Shown here: positions 47,716 through 58,591 of the stretch, piece by piece
How the letters are laid out: each line of letters starts with the position of its first letter
How positions within the stretch are numbered: the first letter of the stretch is position 1
Assembly (NCBI GenBank): GCA_947652115.1
Contig: OX393569.1
Span: 5,372,457 to 5,436,456, forward strand
Source: Blastomussa wellsi
Taxonomy: Eukaryota > Cnidaria > Anthozoa > Scleractinia > Plerogyridae
Length of the DNA stretch: 64,000 bases
Reading direction: 5' to 3'
Notes under the pieces: model-generated
Seen by the model: only the letters and a program-made list of their open reading frames with translations
Told to the model about the DNA's origin: nothing
The model's database searches: none
Made by a program: the position numbers and the translations under genes

Positions 47716-48573
47716 GCTAGCTCACTGTATCCTGTGTTGCAGCCGGACGTGTCACATAATCCTCGGTATAGTCTGTCTGCGCAACGGCTCCCAAAAGCTT
47801 GTTCCGACCCCCTGAAGGTTTGCAAGGAGCTGTGTATTCTTGGTTTTCATATGACGTAATAAAATTCTGAAATCGAAATTCGCTAGGCCTGTTAAATTTT
47901 CGTTGTCACTAGGTATAAGGTGAACTAAAACTATGTCTTTTCGCAAATTTTCAGCTCGATAGTGCCCTTCGTTTTCAAAACAGAGCATTTTGAATATTTG
48001 AGTTTTCCGCCATATTTGGCATCAAGCTGAGTGCCGTGACAAAGCTGTTTTGTTTAGAAAAAGTCTATCCTTTCGATTTTCAGCAGTTTGAACATTTAAG
48101 ATATAATAAGTGGTGTTTATGTGGAAGTATAATAGCTCATGAGCCAAAAGTAGTCGCCATTATAGTGAAATTGATTTCCAGATGGTTTCGCGGGCATCAC
48201 GGCGGCCATATTTGTGTCCCTCAGAAGGACACAAATATGGCGCCTCCATACTAAACTTTGTAAATTTGCCTGGAACGTTTCGGCAAATAACTCGCGAACG
48301 GCACACCGCACAGGCCTGAGACTTGGAGAAATTGTTTATTTATTTTTCATCTACGATATCTGAAATTCTTAGCTTCTGTAGTTGAATTGTTTCGAATTTA
48401 GTTTTTTATTGCGTGACAGTGAAAACCACCAATTCATTTCTGATTGGCTAGTTTCGTATTATATCGCGTAATTGTCACGCAACAATTTGAGAAGCTTACA
48501 CTTTGAAAAACAAAAGTCGTAAAGGTCAAAAAGCCTGTGTCTAATTTGTCCATATTTTAATTTATGCTGTCGT

Positions 48574-48813
48574 TTGATAGATAAGAGTCGCGAAAGAGTA
48601 TTGCTCGAAAAAGGGTGGAAACAATTCGACATGCTTGTCGAATTGAATAGTCTGGAGTCGTCTGGAGTTGTTGATCCGATCGATAAGCAAGTATATCTGC
48701 AAAATCTGTTTTGCAGAACTGAAAAAAAAAAACGAAGAAGACTTCTTGAGCAGATAGAAAAGTTAGAAGAAGAACTTAAATGTCTGCTAGGACTCCATTA
48801 TCATAAAAGATAA
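48574..48813 (+). CDS. unassigned 79-codon reading frame inside the insertion
   Basis: Reads KSRERVLLEKGWKQFDMLVE and later CRTEKKKRRRLLEQIEKLEE, a charged, probably coiled-coil protein. A TTTGATAG/ATAAGAG acceptor-like site precedes it, so it may be a terminal exon of a transposon gene. No domain recognised. It could be chance. Confidence 0.3.
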   Translation: MIDKSRERVLLEKGWKQFDMLVELNSLESSGVVDPIDKQVYLQNLFCRTEKKKRRRLLEQIEKLEEELKCLLGLHYHKR

Positions 48814-48985
48814 GCGAGTTTAGTCTTCCGTAAGCGATCGCAACAGCGATATCACAACGACAACACTGGAACCACGAGCGCTTCCGGTTCGATAGTAAAA
48901 GATTTGCCGTTTCCTGTTGTCAAATTCACGAATACACTGTTGCCTCCAAGAAATGTCTTTGGTGTGTTTTCTCGTTCTAGTAGAA

Positions 48986-50166
48986 GTTGATCGATTTCGG
49001 CTTATGGTACTTTGCGAAACGAAACGAAACGAAACGAAATGGTACTTTGCGAAATGGTACTTTGCGAAATGGTACTTTGCGAAATGGTACTTTGCGAAAT
49101 GGTACTTTGCGAAATGGTACTTTGCGAAATGGTACTTTGCGAAACGGTACTTTGCGAAACGGTACTTTGCGAATAATAACTTCTGCTAACCCGTTGGCGT
49201 GTTCTCTCATCCTTCACTCGTGTTGTCACCGGCAGCATGGCTTCGATCGATCGTTCATGGCGCTCTCTCCTTCCGATTTCGATCGCGAAGGCCTCGGATA
49301 TTTCCGCGAAATTTGACCTCTCAGCGGTGGCCCGCTTCTCATAGGTAGGCTTATTCACCAGAAGCAACACTCTGCTCCCTGTTACGCTACGTTCAGAGTG
49401 AGAGTGCGTTGGCTGCCATCTTGTTTTGCGTGGTCACTGGAAAAATTGAACAGGCCTTTGGACTGGACTTCAGACACTATGGACAATACGGATCGGACCC
49501 CACATAAGACAACTGTACTGGTATGCATATGGTCCAATTGGCTCTCCAGGCCAGAGCTTATTCTGGCATCCTTAACAATGACATCGGCCCATCTAAAATT
49601 AGGTATATCTTGAAAGTAACCTTTTGTAAACGATTTGACGTCGATAAAAGGGATTTTGAAAGCCATGATGGGCTTCAAAAGATCATAAAAAAGCACCGAA
49701 TACCAATGTTGTAACTAGCACATGGCTCTGTAGACGCTAGCGCGCCGGTTGTCTCATATGACCCCAAAGCGCGGGAAAATTCGTCACGCAATGCCTTGCG
49801 TACGCTCGGTAATATATTTAAGGTCAAATGTCGCGGAAATGACCGAGGCCTTTGCAATCGAAATCGGAAGGTCAAGGAGAGAGCACCATGACGATCGATC
49901 GAAGCCATGCTGCCGGTGACAACACGAGTGAAGGATGAGAGAACACGCCAACGGGTTAGCAGAAGTTATTATTCGCAAAGTACCGTTTCGCAAAGTACCA
50001 TTTCGCAAAGTACCGTTTCGCAAAGTACCATTTCGCAAAGTACCATTTCGCAAAGTACCATTTCGCAAAGTACCATTTCGCAAAGTACCATTTCGCAAAG
50101 TACCATTTCGCAAAGTACCATTTCGTTTCGTTTCGTTTCGCAAAGTACCGTAAGCCATCGATTTCA
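48986..50166. repeat. large palindrome with 15-bp repeat arrays in both arms
   Basis: The left arm (48986-49318) is an array of about ten GGTACTTTGCGAAAT units at 49006-49170, then unique sequence (TAACTTCTGCTAACCCGTTG...). The right arm (49811-50166) carries the same in reverse order and orientation. A spacer of about 490 bp separates them. Because 15 is a multiple of three and the unit has no stop in any frame, six spurious reading frames appear (e.g. FAKWY or NGTLR repeats). Confidence 0.9.
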
Positions 50167-50700
50167 AACATTCATCACTGATCTCCGTCGTTTTGTTTTC
50201 ACGGGAAATAACTCGTTACGTGACTGCACAGTTGACTGCACGTCTACTGCACGTGAAGTAAATTAAAATTGGACCAATCGAAAAGCTCGATAGAAAGCAA
50301 TATGATACTAGCCAATCAGAAATGAATACACAGATTCTTGTAAACGGAACGAGCTTTTGGGAGCCGTTGCGCAGGCGGTTTTGTCCGTCTGCGACGCAGG
50401 CTAGCTCACTGGAGCCTTTGACACGCTTCACACTCGTGTTTGGAAGACCCCGCTATAGATATAAACAGAAGATAACGTAATGACTGAAGGACTTTATTTG
50501 GTTCGATTCTCGTTCACGTTAATTCTACCTTCATTTTGGAGAACAGGAACATTTTGAGCGTCCCAAATGCTATTTCATGACCGTTTGCTAGTGAACCTTC
50601 AAACAAAAAATGTTTACTTCTGTTAAGGAGACTGGATGGCTCGGGACACCTAATTTTTTTTAGGATTTTGAAAAGGAAAAAAGAAAAATTCAACGTTAAA

Positions 50701-50772
50701 GGCACCGAGCTGGAGTAGAACTAGGGTCACCCGCATCATGAATGCGTCGCATGACCACTACACTACCGGGGA
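50701..50772 (-). pseudogene. tRNA-like sequence, CAT anticodon (unit A)
   Basis: On the minus strand it reads TCCCCGGTAGTGTAGTGGTC with A box TAGTGTAGTGG. The anticodon arm is CGCA-TTCATGA-TGCG and the B box AGTTCTACTCC. The acceptor pairs at only 5 of 7 positions and the T stem is mismatched, so it is a tRNA pseudogene or the head of a SINE. Confidence 0.5.
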
Positions 50773-51255
50773 ACGGCTGCAAAACGTCGATAATTTTAAA
50801 AAATTATCGTGTTACCCGTGTGCTTACTAAATTAACGTGTGGTTACGCGTCAATAAATGTGGACAGTTTACATTAACTAGTTAACTAATTTCCCAGTGTA
50901 GACTGTCTACATTCTTAGCAGGAGATTGGGTTGGGATGGCACCTGAAGTACCTTGTTTCTAGTCTGAACAGAACGAAAATGTACCAAAATCACGTATGCC
51001 GTGTTGTGGCGGGGGGGGGGGGGAATGGGGGACAGGGTAGTCTGAACCTCCCGCTTTCCCTACCTTTTACTCCCTGTTCCCGCCTCTTTCTCAGAAGATC
51101 CCGCCTCTTTGTGTTTTTCCTATTACAAAATGTTACTGACACTATTATGCCAAATTATTCCGATTTCTCCAGCCCGGTTCTCGCCACTGTCGACAGCGCT
51201 TCCCGACCCCCCTGACCACGCGCGTGATAGTTAATGATGATAGTTCAGGGAGATA

Positions 51256-51405
51256 GAACTATGGATGAATCGTCGTTCCTGGGCAAACTCCACCCACCCC
51301 ACCCCTAGTGCATGTTTCTCGGCGACTTGTGATATTCGTGCAGAAACATGAGTTTGGGGTGGGGTGGGTGGGGTTGGGGAGGGCTCTCCCAGGAACATCT
51401 ATCAT
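51256..51405. repeat. GGATNAATCGT...CCAGGAACA inverted element, unit A
   Basis: CGTCGTTCCTGGGCAAACTCC at the left faces CTCTCCCAGGAACA at the right; same family as 26731-26857. Confidence 0.6.
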
Positions 51406-51784
51406 CGACTATCATGTGCCGTTTAATCAGAGCATAACGAGCTCTAATTTGGGGAAGTATAGCAGCAAGCTTGTAATTAGCACCCCCCCCCCCCCTCCCG
51501 GCTGTATTTTATGGACTTCAAGTAATCATGTTCATACTTTTGAAATAGAAGTAAAAAGTTGTTGTCTGCTCATGAGATTAGCGTGTTAATTTGATTGTGT
51601 AAAATTCTCAGACAGGTCGGAATGGGAAGGTGATCATTCTTGAGTAATTTAATATGCAAAAATTTTTGGAGGTAAATTAATTTTCCAGAAGAGTGCTCGT
51701 CTTCGTTATTTTCACCTTTCGATCCTAAAACGTGATTGCTGCAACTTACTTTAACCTTCTGGATTTTCTAAGGCCAACACCGCC

Positions 51785-52600
51785 ATGTCTTTTTCTCAGA
51801 TAAATTGGCAAACAACAAGACCCACCATCAAAGAAAGAAGTCAGTTTATGTTAAACAACGACCTTTTCAGCGATGTGAAGTTCGTTGTCCACATGGTAAT
51901 TGGCGAGAGTAAGGTCAAGCAAGTCATTCCAGCTCACAAGTTCGTGCTGTCGATTAGCAGTCCTGTGTTTGAAGCCATGTTTTACGGTGAGCTGGCGGAG
52001 ACTAGAGACTCTATTGAACTGCCTGACTGTGAGTACGAGAGTCTGTTGGAATTCTTTCGTTACATGTACAGCGATGAAGTAAACTTAAATGGTAGTAATG
52101 TGATGGGAGTGTTATATTTAGCGAATAAATACATGGTGCCTTCACTTTCTGACAAATGCATAGAATATCTGAAAAATAGCTTAGACCCGTCGAATGTTTT
52201 CAGCATCTTACCATCTGCTCAAAAATATGAAGAGAAAAATCTGGAGAAAAGTTGCTGGAAAATGATTGATGAGAAGACAGGACAGGCTGTGAAATCAGAT
52301 GGATTTGCAACAATTGAGAGGTGCTTACTTGAAGCAGTAGTGGAAAGAGACTCTTTGAATATTAACGAGGTGGAGCTGTTTAAAGCTATTGACCTGTGGG
52401 CAAAAAAGGAATGTGAAAACCAAGGTTTAGAGCCAAATGGTACAGAGAAAAGACAGATTCTTGGAGAAAAAATTGTCCAAGGAATACGATTTCCAACGAT
52501 GAAGCAAGAAGATTTTGCTCTGGTGGCCCTGGATAGTAGGATAGAAGATTTAATGGGCTCCATAACAGCAACAACACGGTTTCCATATTTTGTACCCTGA
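51785..52600 (+). CDS. truncated BTB-BACK protein with SART3-intron tail (chimeric, 271 aa)
   Basis: The first 253 codons match the complete gene at 58592 without indels: BTB domain about residues 20-128 (DLFSDVKFVVHM, HKFVLSISSPVFEAMFYGEL) and BACK about 135-245. At 52543/52544 the sequence switches to SART3 intron 25 and adds EDLMGSITATTRFPYFVP before a stop. The PHR domain is lost. Visible differences from the intact copy include GEL/GKL, EFF/ELF, SLSDK/TLADK and GQAV/GEAV. BTB-BACK proteins of this type are usually Cullin-3 adaptors that use the C-terminal PHR for substrates, so a product could bind Cullin-3 without a partner. The upstream 170 bp match the intact gene, so transcription is plausible. 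Confidence 0.85.
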   Translation: MSFSQINWQTTRPTIKERSQFMLNNDLFSDVKFVVHMVIGESKVKQVIPAHKFVLSISSPVFEAMFYGELAETRDSIELPDCEYESLLEFFRYMYSDEVNLNGSNVMGVLYLANKYMVPSLSDKCIEYLKNSLDPSNVFSILPSAQKYEEKNLEKSCWKMIDEKTGQAVKSDGFATIERCLLEAVVERDSLNINEVELFKAIDLWAKKECENQGLEPNGTEKRQILGEKIVQGIRFPTMKQEDFALVALDSRIEDLMGSITATTRFPYFVP

Positions 52601-53109
52601 TAAAATGCAGTTTTTTTAGTCAATCAGTGGGCGCGCAGTATCTAAACTACATTAGTAAAAATCTACTAGTATACTAATGCAAATTACGCAATCTGATTGG
52701 CTGAGCAACTGCACACTATCACTATTAGAGTGCAGTGGTTGAAGGTCGTCTTTAAAATAACGACGTCTTCGTGCTTTAGCGAAGTTTCGAAGGAAGATTT
52801 AGAACCTTTTCACCGACACACGATTCGTTTATTATGATTTTTTCTAAAACAATTAGATTATTCGCTGTCGATTTCTATGAGGTGAGAGTTGATTCGGCTT
52901 TCGGCCTCATCAACTATCACGTCATAGAAATCTCGAGCTCATAATCTAATTGCTAATTATAATTATATATTTTATTAACGACAGAGGTAGTCAGAGGGCC
53001 AATAACTAAATTCAGCAATTTAGGTTGCTCCATTGATGGTCCAATATATTTTTATGGCGAGTCCGAAGTCTCGATAAGCCTCGCTAAATGGGCTGAATGG
53101 GCAGTGACT

Positions 53110-53500
53110 GCTGTCATACTGAACATGATCGTAGCTGCTTTGCCGATGCGCTTGTTAATCTCCGTGTCGAGAGCGAGGGAACCAGAGATGGTGGATCCCA
53201 GTCATGATCGGAGATGCTGATGCTGGGTGGAGAATCTACGTCTTGTCTCATGACCTGTGTTTTCTTCAGACTGGTGGTGAGTCCGAAGTCTCGACAAGCC
53301 TCGCTGAAACGAGTCATGAGCTGCTGGAGGTCCCCGGCTGAATGGGTAGTGACTGCTGCGTCGTGTGCAAAGAGGAAGTCCTGCAGACATTTCAGCTGGA
53401 CCTTGGACTTTGCTCTTAGTCTGGAGAGGTTGAAGAGCTTTCCATCCGATCTGGTTCTGAAGACGCAGGAGACGGGACCTACAGTTTTTCGTCCTTATCC
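53110..53500 (-). pseudogene. non-LTR reverse transcriptase fragment (unit B)
   Basis: Counterpart of 42950-43330. Here the catalytic box reads FAHDAA rather than FANDAA, and the same frameshift after SISISDHDW is present. Confidence 0.75.
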
Positions 53501-54100
53501 GAGAAGACAAGGACGTCTAACCATTTGTAGATGTCAATATACAGAAATCGTTTTCAGTCGTGTAATGAACCTATTTTTGCTAAGTTTGCTCGAGACTGTA
53601 CTGGGAGAACCTTGCTCTCTTTGTTTTCTGTGCAGACTGCGCTCGGTCCGCACTGTCATGACCACGTGCCGTGTTGTTTGGTAAATAAGATGTATTTATT
53701 ATATAAACTGCAGTAAAACGATAATTAAACACGTGTAAATTACGATAAACGTGTGATGATTATCAATGACGTCACGTTCGATACCATGTTTGATCCTACT
53801 GTTCTTCGATTTATTGGTGTACGGTTGAAACATCGTCGGGTGTTCCTCAGAAGTCTTCAGCAAACCTCGGAAATCTTCGAAAACCTTCGGTTATCATCGG
53901 AAGGGAATATTCGGAAACGTCCGTGTGACCTTCGGAAATAAACAAAATAATACATGGTTGCTTGGAGGTATAAAATTTCTCTTCTCGTGTTCAGCATTCG
54001 AAGAGAAATTTTATATCTCCACACAACCATGTATTATTCTATATGTATTTTGCATAATAAAAAATACGTATCTGCATTTATGACTTGCGTTTTTTATCAG

Positions 54101-54246
54101 GCAGGAGCATCAGCAGCCATCGTAGCGCTGGACGGAACTCTGCTCGGAGACAGGCAAATTTCAGTTGCTTTGTCAAATCCACCGAGCAGGAAACCGAGGC
54201 AGCCTGGATCCGAACAACAGCAACGAGCAAAAGAACAGCCGGGAAG
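54101..54246 (+). CDS. SART3: duplicate SART3 exon 26 (unit B)
   Basis: Same 146-nt exon as 44299-44444 with intact acceptor (TTTTTTATCAG) and donor (GTACGA). SART3 exon 25 could splice to it only by skipping the first pair of terminal exons; otherwise it has no upstream partner except the truncated BTB transcript. Confidence 0.85.
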
Positions 54247-55058
54247 GTACGAACGCGTGACTGTTGATCGGTTTACCTGTATTCTACTGCACGGGAGTTG
54301 CTAATTGGAAAACGTTTTGTAGAAAACCCTTGAGCTTACAAGATACCTGGGGCCAGATTCATTAAATTTATATTATATTAAGGATCTTTTTTGCGTTTCG
54401 TGATAACATGGCGAATGCCAGCCCCAGGTTGAAATTTCAACTCCACTGAGTGAACCCTTTTCGTGGCCGCCCAATGTCTTGTCGAAAACACTATATCTGC
54501 GTGTGCCAAAAGCTCGCTCTTAAGCCCGGACTGACATTTTTAAGGCGATTTACGTGAAGTTTTTCAGCCCTTTTACACGGACTGAAATGTAGTATGTGCT
54601 AAAACAGACTGGAAGCCGAACTGAAATGTCAGCCCGGCTAACCGGGCTGAAATTCTCAATATTATCAGACCCTGTAGCTGCCACTAATTACAACATTTAA
54701 TGATTAGGCAGACATCAATTAATATAGTATATTGTTAACAAACAATACTTGGGCTTCATTAATCCATGAAATTTCATTTCCACCAGATACGGATTCTGTG
54801 CTTTCCTCTAGCTGCCCGCCTGATCATCCCCCCATCCTCCACCCCCTTTAATTTTTCACGCAATACACTTTCCTGACAGGTTTTTCTAGCAATCCCTTTT
54901 TTTGCATGGCGGCCATATTGGCCATAGACAATAGATTTCGTAACCCGGCGTGGCAAAACAAAAGTTTTCAATCCCTCGGGACTCAACATGGCCGCCGTGA
55001 GACTAAGGCCCATAATATCATAAAAATAACATTTTGACCGCTGTTCTTTTGGTTGTAG

Positions 55059-55248
55059 TCGTGGGCGCGCACGAACCCAGCTGCAACTCCTTCCCAGGTC
55101 ACTACAGAAAACCGCATCCTTGGCACCAACTTCTTCGCAGAACTCGAAACATTTGGACGAGGAAAAGACTGAGGCCGATGGTGGCAGTGAACCAAAACAA
55201 GGTTTTGATAACGAGTACTTCAGAAACCTCATGCAGAAGAAGAACTGA
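55059..55248 (+). CDS. SART3: duplicate SART3 terminal exon 27 (unit B)
   Basis: Same 190-nt exon as 45255-45444, same stop and same C-terminal LSm-contact motif. Acceptor GGTTGTAG is intact. No promoter or earlier SART3 exons accompany it, so it is a 3'-end fragment of the gene. Confidence 0.85.
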
Positions 55249-57810
55249 GCTCAATTAAAAAGCTGCTGGTATTTTATAAACCAAAGAGTTTTATTGGAAA
55301 AGGGTAGAAAACGTGAAAGAGAGGAGAGAGAGAGAGTTTTAGGTTTTGGTTATGTTATTATGTATGTGGAAAGGAGACCAAACAGTAGATTTTGAGTGGA
55401 AAACTAAGAGAAGTAAGATTGGTTCCTCCAATGTGTAATGAGGTAGTGACCTGGCAGGCGGGCTAAAATCAAGAGCGTTGTCAGAGCGGTTTTCAATTGA
55501 CGTGAATTGCTTTTGTTTTACATTACTGCGATCAGTGATTGGTTTAAAAATCTCGCGTCACTTTTTCAACCAATCAGAAGTGAGACCAAAACCAATTGCG
55601 ACGGGCGCCTGCACGTTTTCCCGCGCTTTATGTCGGATACGTGTAGTTACTACGAGTTTTTATTGCTTCACTGGACTGTCTGCGTTCTTTATGATTGGCC
55701 AAAGTCATTACTTTGGTTTTGGTTTTACGACACTCGATTGCAACCCTCTTTATAGCCTTGATGTGCCACCAAACCATCAGAGCTAACATTTGAATAAACG
55801 TAAAAGAAAAGTAAGGAGACTAAAGCAATGTTCGGAAACTTTTTAAGACTTTCGGACAACATTCGGATAATATTCGGAAATCTTCGAGAAATGGTCGGAA
55901 GAGAGATTTCATCTTTCTGCACACCCATGTGTAATAAACTGGTGACCTAGTCGATAGGCTACCAAAAAAGGAGCGTTGTTATGTTCTTGGTGTACCACCC
56001 AACCCTCAGAACTAATATTAAAAGAAATATAAAAGAAAAGTTTGGAGAATTAGTATTTCGAGCTTGGAACTAAAAGGGAGTATGTAGAACGCCAATCAAA
56101 GTTGCATTATAAGCTCCGAAAAACATTTCACGTGAAAAGACTCCATTTTTGCAACCTGGAATGCAACAAAATGCGTTGCGAGTTGCAGGAAAAGTAGACC
56201 TCTACTTCCTCAAAACCAACATTTCTAAATTCCAACTTGACCTGGATAGAGGACCCACATGAAAACCAGCTGAGACTGATGTGGCTTCCTGTCGAAATTT
56301 AGTTAATACATATGGGTTATTGGCCTAGCGTGAGTTCAAGATGGCGGGATATTGGCCAAATTCTGGTCCATAAACACGCAAAAAAAGAACGAGGCCAATA
56401 TACCGCCACCTTGACCGAACAAGCTTGGTCAGTAAAGGACTTATTATGACTCACGACGCCAAACACAGCAAATGATTTCGCGGGATCACGCACCATCCCG
56501 GGCGTTCGAGATGGCTTCATCTTGATCGCTCATAGAGCCAGTCGTAATGAAATACAATATTAATACAGCTTTATGTAAACTTCAGTCCTAAGAAAAACTG
56601 TATTTGAACACACGTACAGTTACAAAAATTTTGTGTGATGATATCGATGATTTTATGTTTGATACAATGTTTGACACTTTTACTACTAAAATTTGTTGGT
56701 GTATAGTCGAAACATCTTCGGACATTCTTCGGAAGTCTCCGTCAAACTTCGGCAATCTTTAGGAAATGTTTGGAAACGTTTCTGTGAGCTTCCGTCAACA
56801 TTTGTAGAATCTTCGGGAAATCTCCGCACATGCACCCATGTGTTCCAGTTATAGTTCGATTCATGGGTTGGGCTGGTAGGGTAAGATTATAAATACATTG
56901 ATAACAGCTGTCATGGGCTCCTGACGTTCTATCTCATCCCTGACTTGAATTTTACAGTGTGTTGGCTCATAGACATGAAAAACGTGGTGTACAAATTCGT
57001 TACGTCAGTGGAACCGCCTCGCCGCTCGCAGCCGCTTCTGGCGCTTCGAACATGAGAATATTAAAAACACCCCGATACCCATTGCAATTTTCCCGAAGGG
57101 GGACGGCTACTATTAGAGTTATCTTCATAGAGTTATAGCGTGGAGTTAGAGTTAAGGACTGCCAAAATCTTGAATTCAGGATTTTGGCAGTCCTTAACTC
57201 TAACTCTAAGCCACAACTCTACTGAAATAACTCTATTTCTAGTTGACCTATTCCCTAAGCAATACATAACTAAAAAATTTCATTCATCGACGCCCTTGAT
57301 TTAGTCATCGCATACCATTGTTTACGTTTGAAATCTGAGCTGTTAGTTTTCGTTTCTTATTTTTAGCTCATGGTTGACGTAGTCAGGCTACAAGGTTTAG
57401 GAATGGTCTTCAATGGCACTCACTCACCCACCCCCTCACTCGCTCGCTACTCCCTCCCTACATCACTCGTTCACTCCCTCCCTCACTCGCTCGCTCACTC
57501 GATTATTAGACAATTATTTCGTTTTATTCCAATTCATGCATGAGCTAGCTCACTGGAGCCTTTGATTTACGCTTCACACTCGTGTTTGGAAGACCCCGCT
57601 ATAGATATAAACAGAAGATAACGTAATGACTAAAGGACTTTATTTGGTTCGATTCTCGTTCACGTTAATTCTACCTTCATTTTGGAGAACAGGAACATTT
57701 TGAGCGTCCCAAATGCTATTTCATGGCCGTTTGCTAGTGCACCTTCAAACAAAAAATGTTTGCTTCTGTTAAGGATTTTGAAAAGGAAAAAAGAAAAAGT
57801 CAACGTTAAA

Positions 57811-57882
57811 GGCACCGAGCTGGAGTCGAACTAGGGTCACCCGCATCATGAATGCGTCGCATGACCACTACACTACCGGGGA
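57811..57882 (-). pseudogene. tRNA-like sequence, CAT anticodon (unit B)
   Basis: Copy of 50701-50772; its B box AGTTCGACTCC is one base nearer the consensus than in unit A, so unit A's copy has probably decayed further. Confidence 0.5.
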
Positions 57883-58061
57883 ACGGCTGCAGAACGTCGA
57901 TAATTTTAAAAAATTATCGTGTTACCCGTGTGCTTACTAAATTAACGTGTGGTTACGCGTCAATAAATGTGGACAGTACACATTAACTACCCTAATTTCC
58001 CAATGTAGACTGACCACGCGCGTGATAGTTGATGATAGTTCAGGGAGATAAAACTATGGAT

Positions 58062-58205
58062 TAATCGTCGTTCCTGGGAAAACTCCACCCACCCCACCCC
58101 TAGTGCATGTTTCTCGGTGACTTGTGATATTGGTGCAGAAACATGAGTTTGGGGGTGGGGTGGATGGGGTTGGGGAGGGTTTTCCCAGGAACAATGATTT
58201 GTCCA
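58062..58205. repeat. GGATNAATCGT...CCAGGAACA inverted element, unit B
   Basis: CGTCGTTCCTGGGAAAACTCC on the left faces GGTTTTCCCAGGAACAATGA on the right. About 390 bp upstream of the BTB start codon. Confidence 0.65.
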
Positions 58206-58591
58206 ATCTATCATCGACTATCGTGTGCCGTTTAATCAGAGCATAACAAGCTCTAATTTGGGGAAGTATAGCAGCAAGCTTGTAATAAGCCCCCCTCCCC
58301 CCTCCCGGTTGTATTTTATGGACTTCAAGTAATCATGTTCATACTTTTGAAATAGAAGTAAAAAGTTGTTGTCTGCGCATGAGATTAGCGTGTTAATTTG
58401 ATTGTGTAAAATTCTCAGACAGGTCGGAATGGGAAGGTGATCATTCTTGAGTAATTTAATATGCAAAAATTTTTGGAGGTAAATTAATTTTCCAGAAGAG
58501 TGCTCGTCTTCGTTATTTTCACCTTTCGATCCTAAAACGTGATTGCTGTTACTTACTTTAACCTTCTGGATTTTCTAAGGCCAACACCGCC

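Larger units (their letters stand above)
47728..50399. mobile_element. 2.67-kb inverted-repeat insertion, unit A only
   Basis: Unit B has an uninterrupted CTAGCTCACTGGAGCC at 57544; unit A has CTAGCTCACTG at 47717-47727 and again at 50401-50411 with 2.67 kb between. The ends are inverted: CTGTGTTGCAGCCGGAC on the left against CTGCGTCGCAGACGGAC on the right complement, then GCGCAACGGCTCCCAAAAGC on both. Inside are a second, larger palindrome (48986-50166) and a 79-codon reading frame. A DNA transposon with a target duplication of about 11 bp, or a foldback element, is the best reading; the superfamily is not identified. Confidence 0.75.
42404..52543. repeat. tandem segmental duplication, unit A
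   Basis: From GAAGATTTAATGGGCTCC at 42404 the sequence is repeated at 52544 in direct orientation. Unit A holds part of SART3 intron 25, a LINE fragment, SART3 exons 26-27, spacer and the first 253 codons of a BTB gene. It is 10,140 bp, longer than unit B mainly because of two insertions (43487-43836 and about 47728-50399) and a segment missing from B (about 50912-51221). Confidence 0.95.
55249..58591. other. spacer between duplicate SART3 end and BTB gene, unit B
   Basis: Non-coding counterpart of unit A's spacer without the 2.67-kb insertion. Contains TTCGGAA repeats (55825-55930, 56660-56840), a hairpin (57145-57204), a CTCACTCGCTCG repeat (57415-57505), the tRNA-like segment and the inverted element at 58062-58205. 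Confidence 0.75.

Noticed and set aside
49006..50150. CRISPR array
   Set aside because: Repeats are directly abutting 15-mers with no unique spacers, in an animal genome.
48917..50266. Several 70-127 codon reading frames with pentapeptide repeats on both strands
   Set aside because: They are translations of the same 15-bp tandem repeat, open in all frames because the unit is a multiple of three and lacks stops.
57811..57882. Functional tRNA-Met
   Set aside because: CAT anticodon loop is present, but T stem and acceptor stem have mismatches in both copies.
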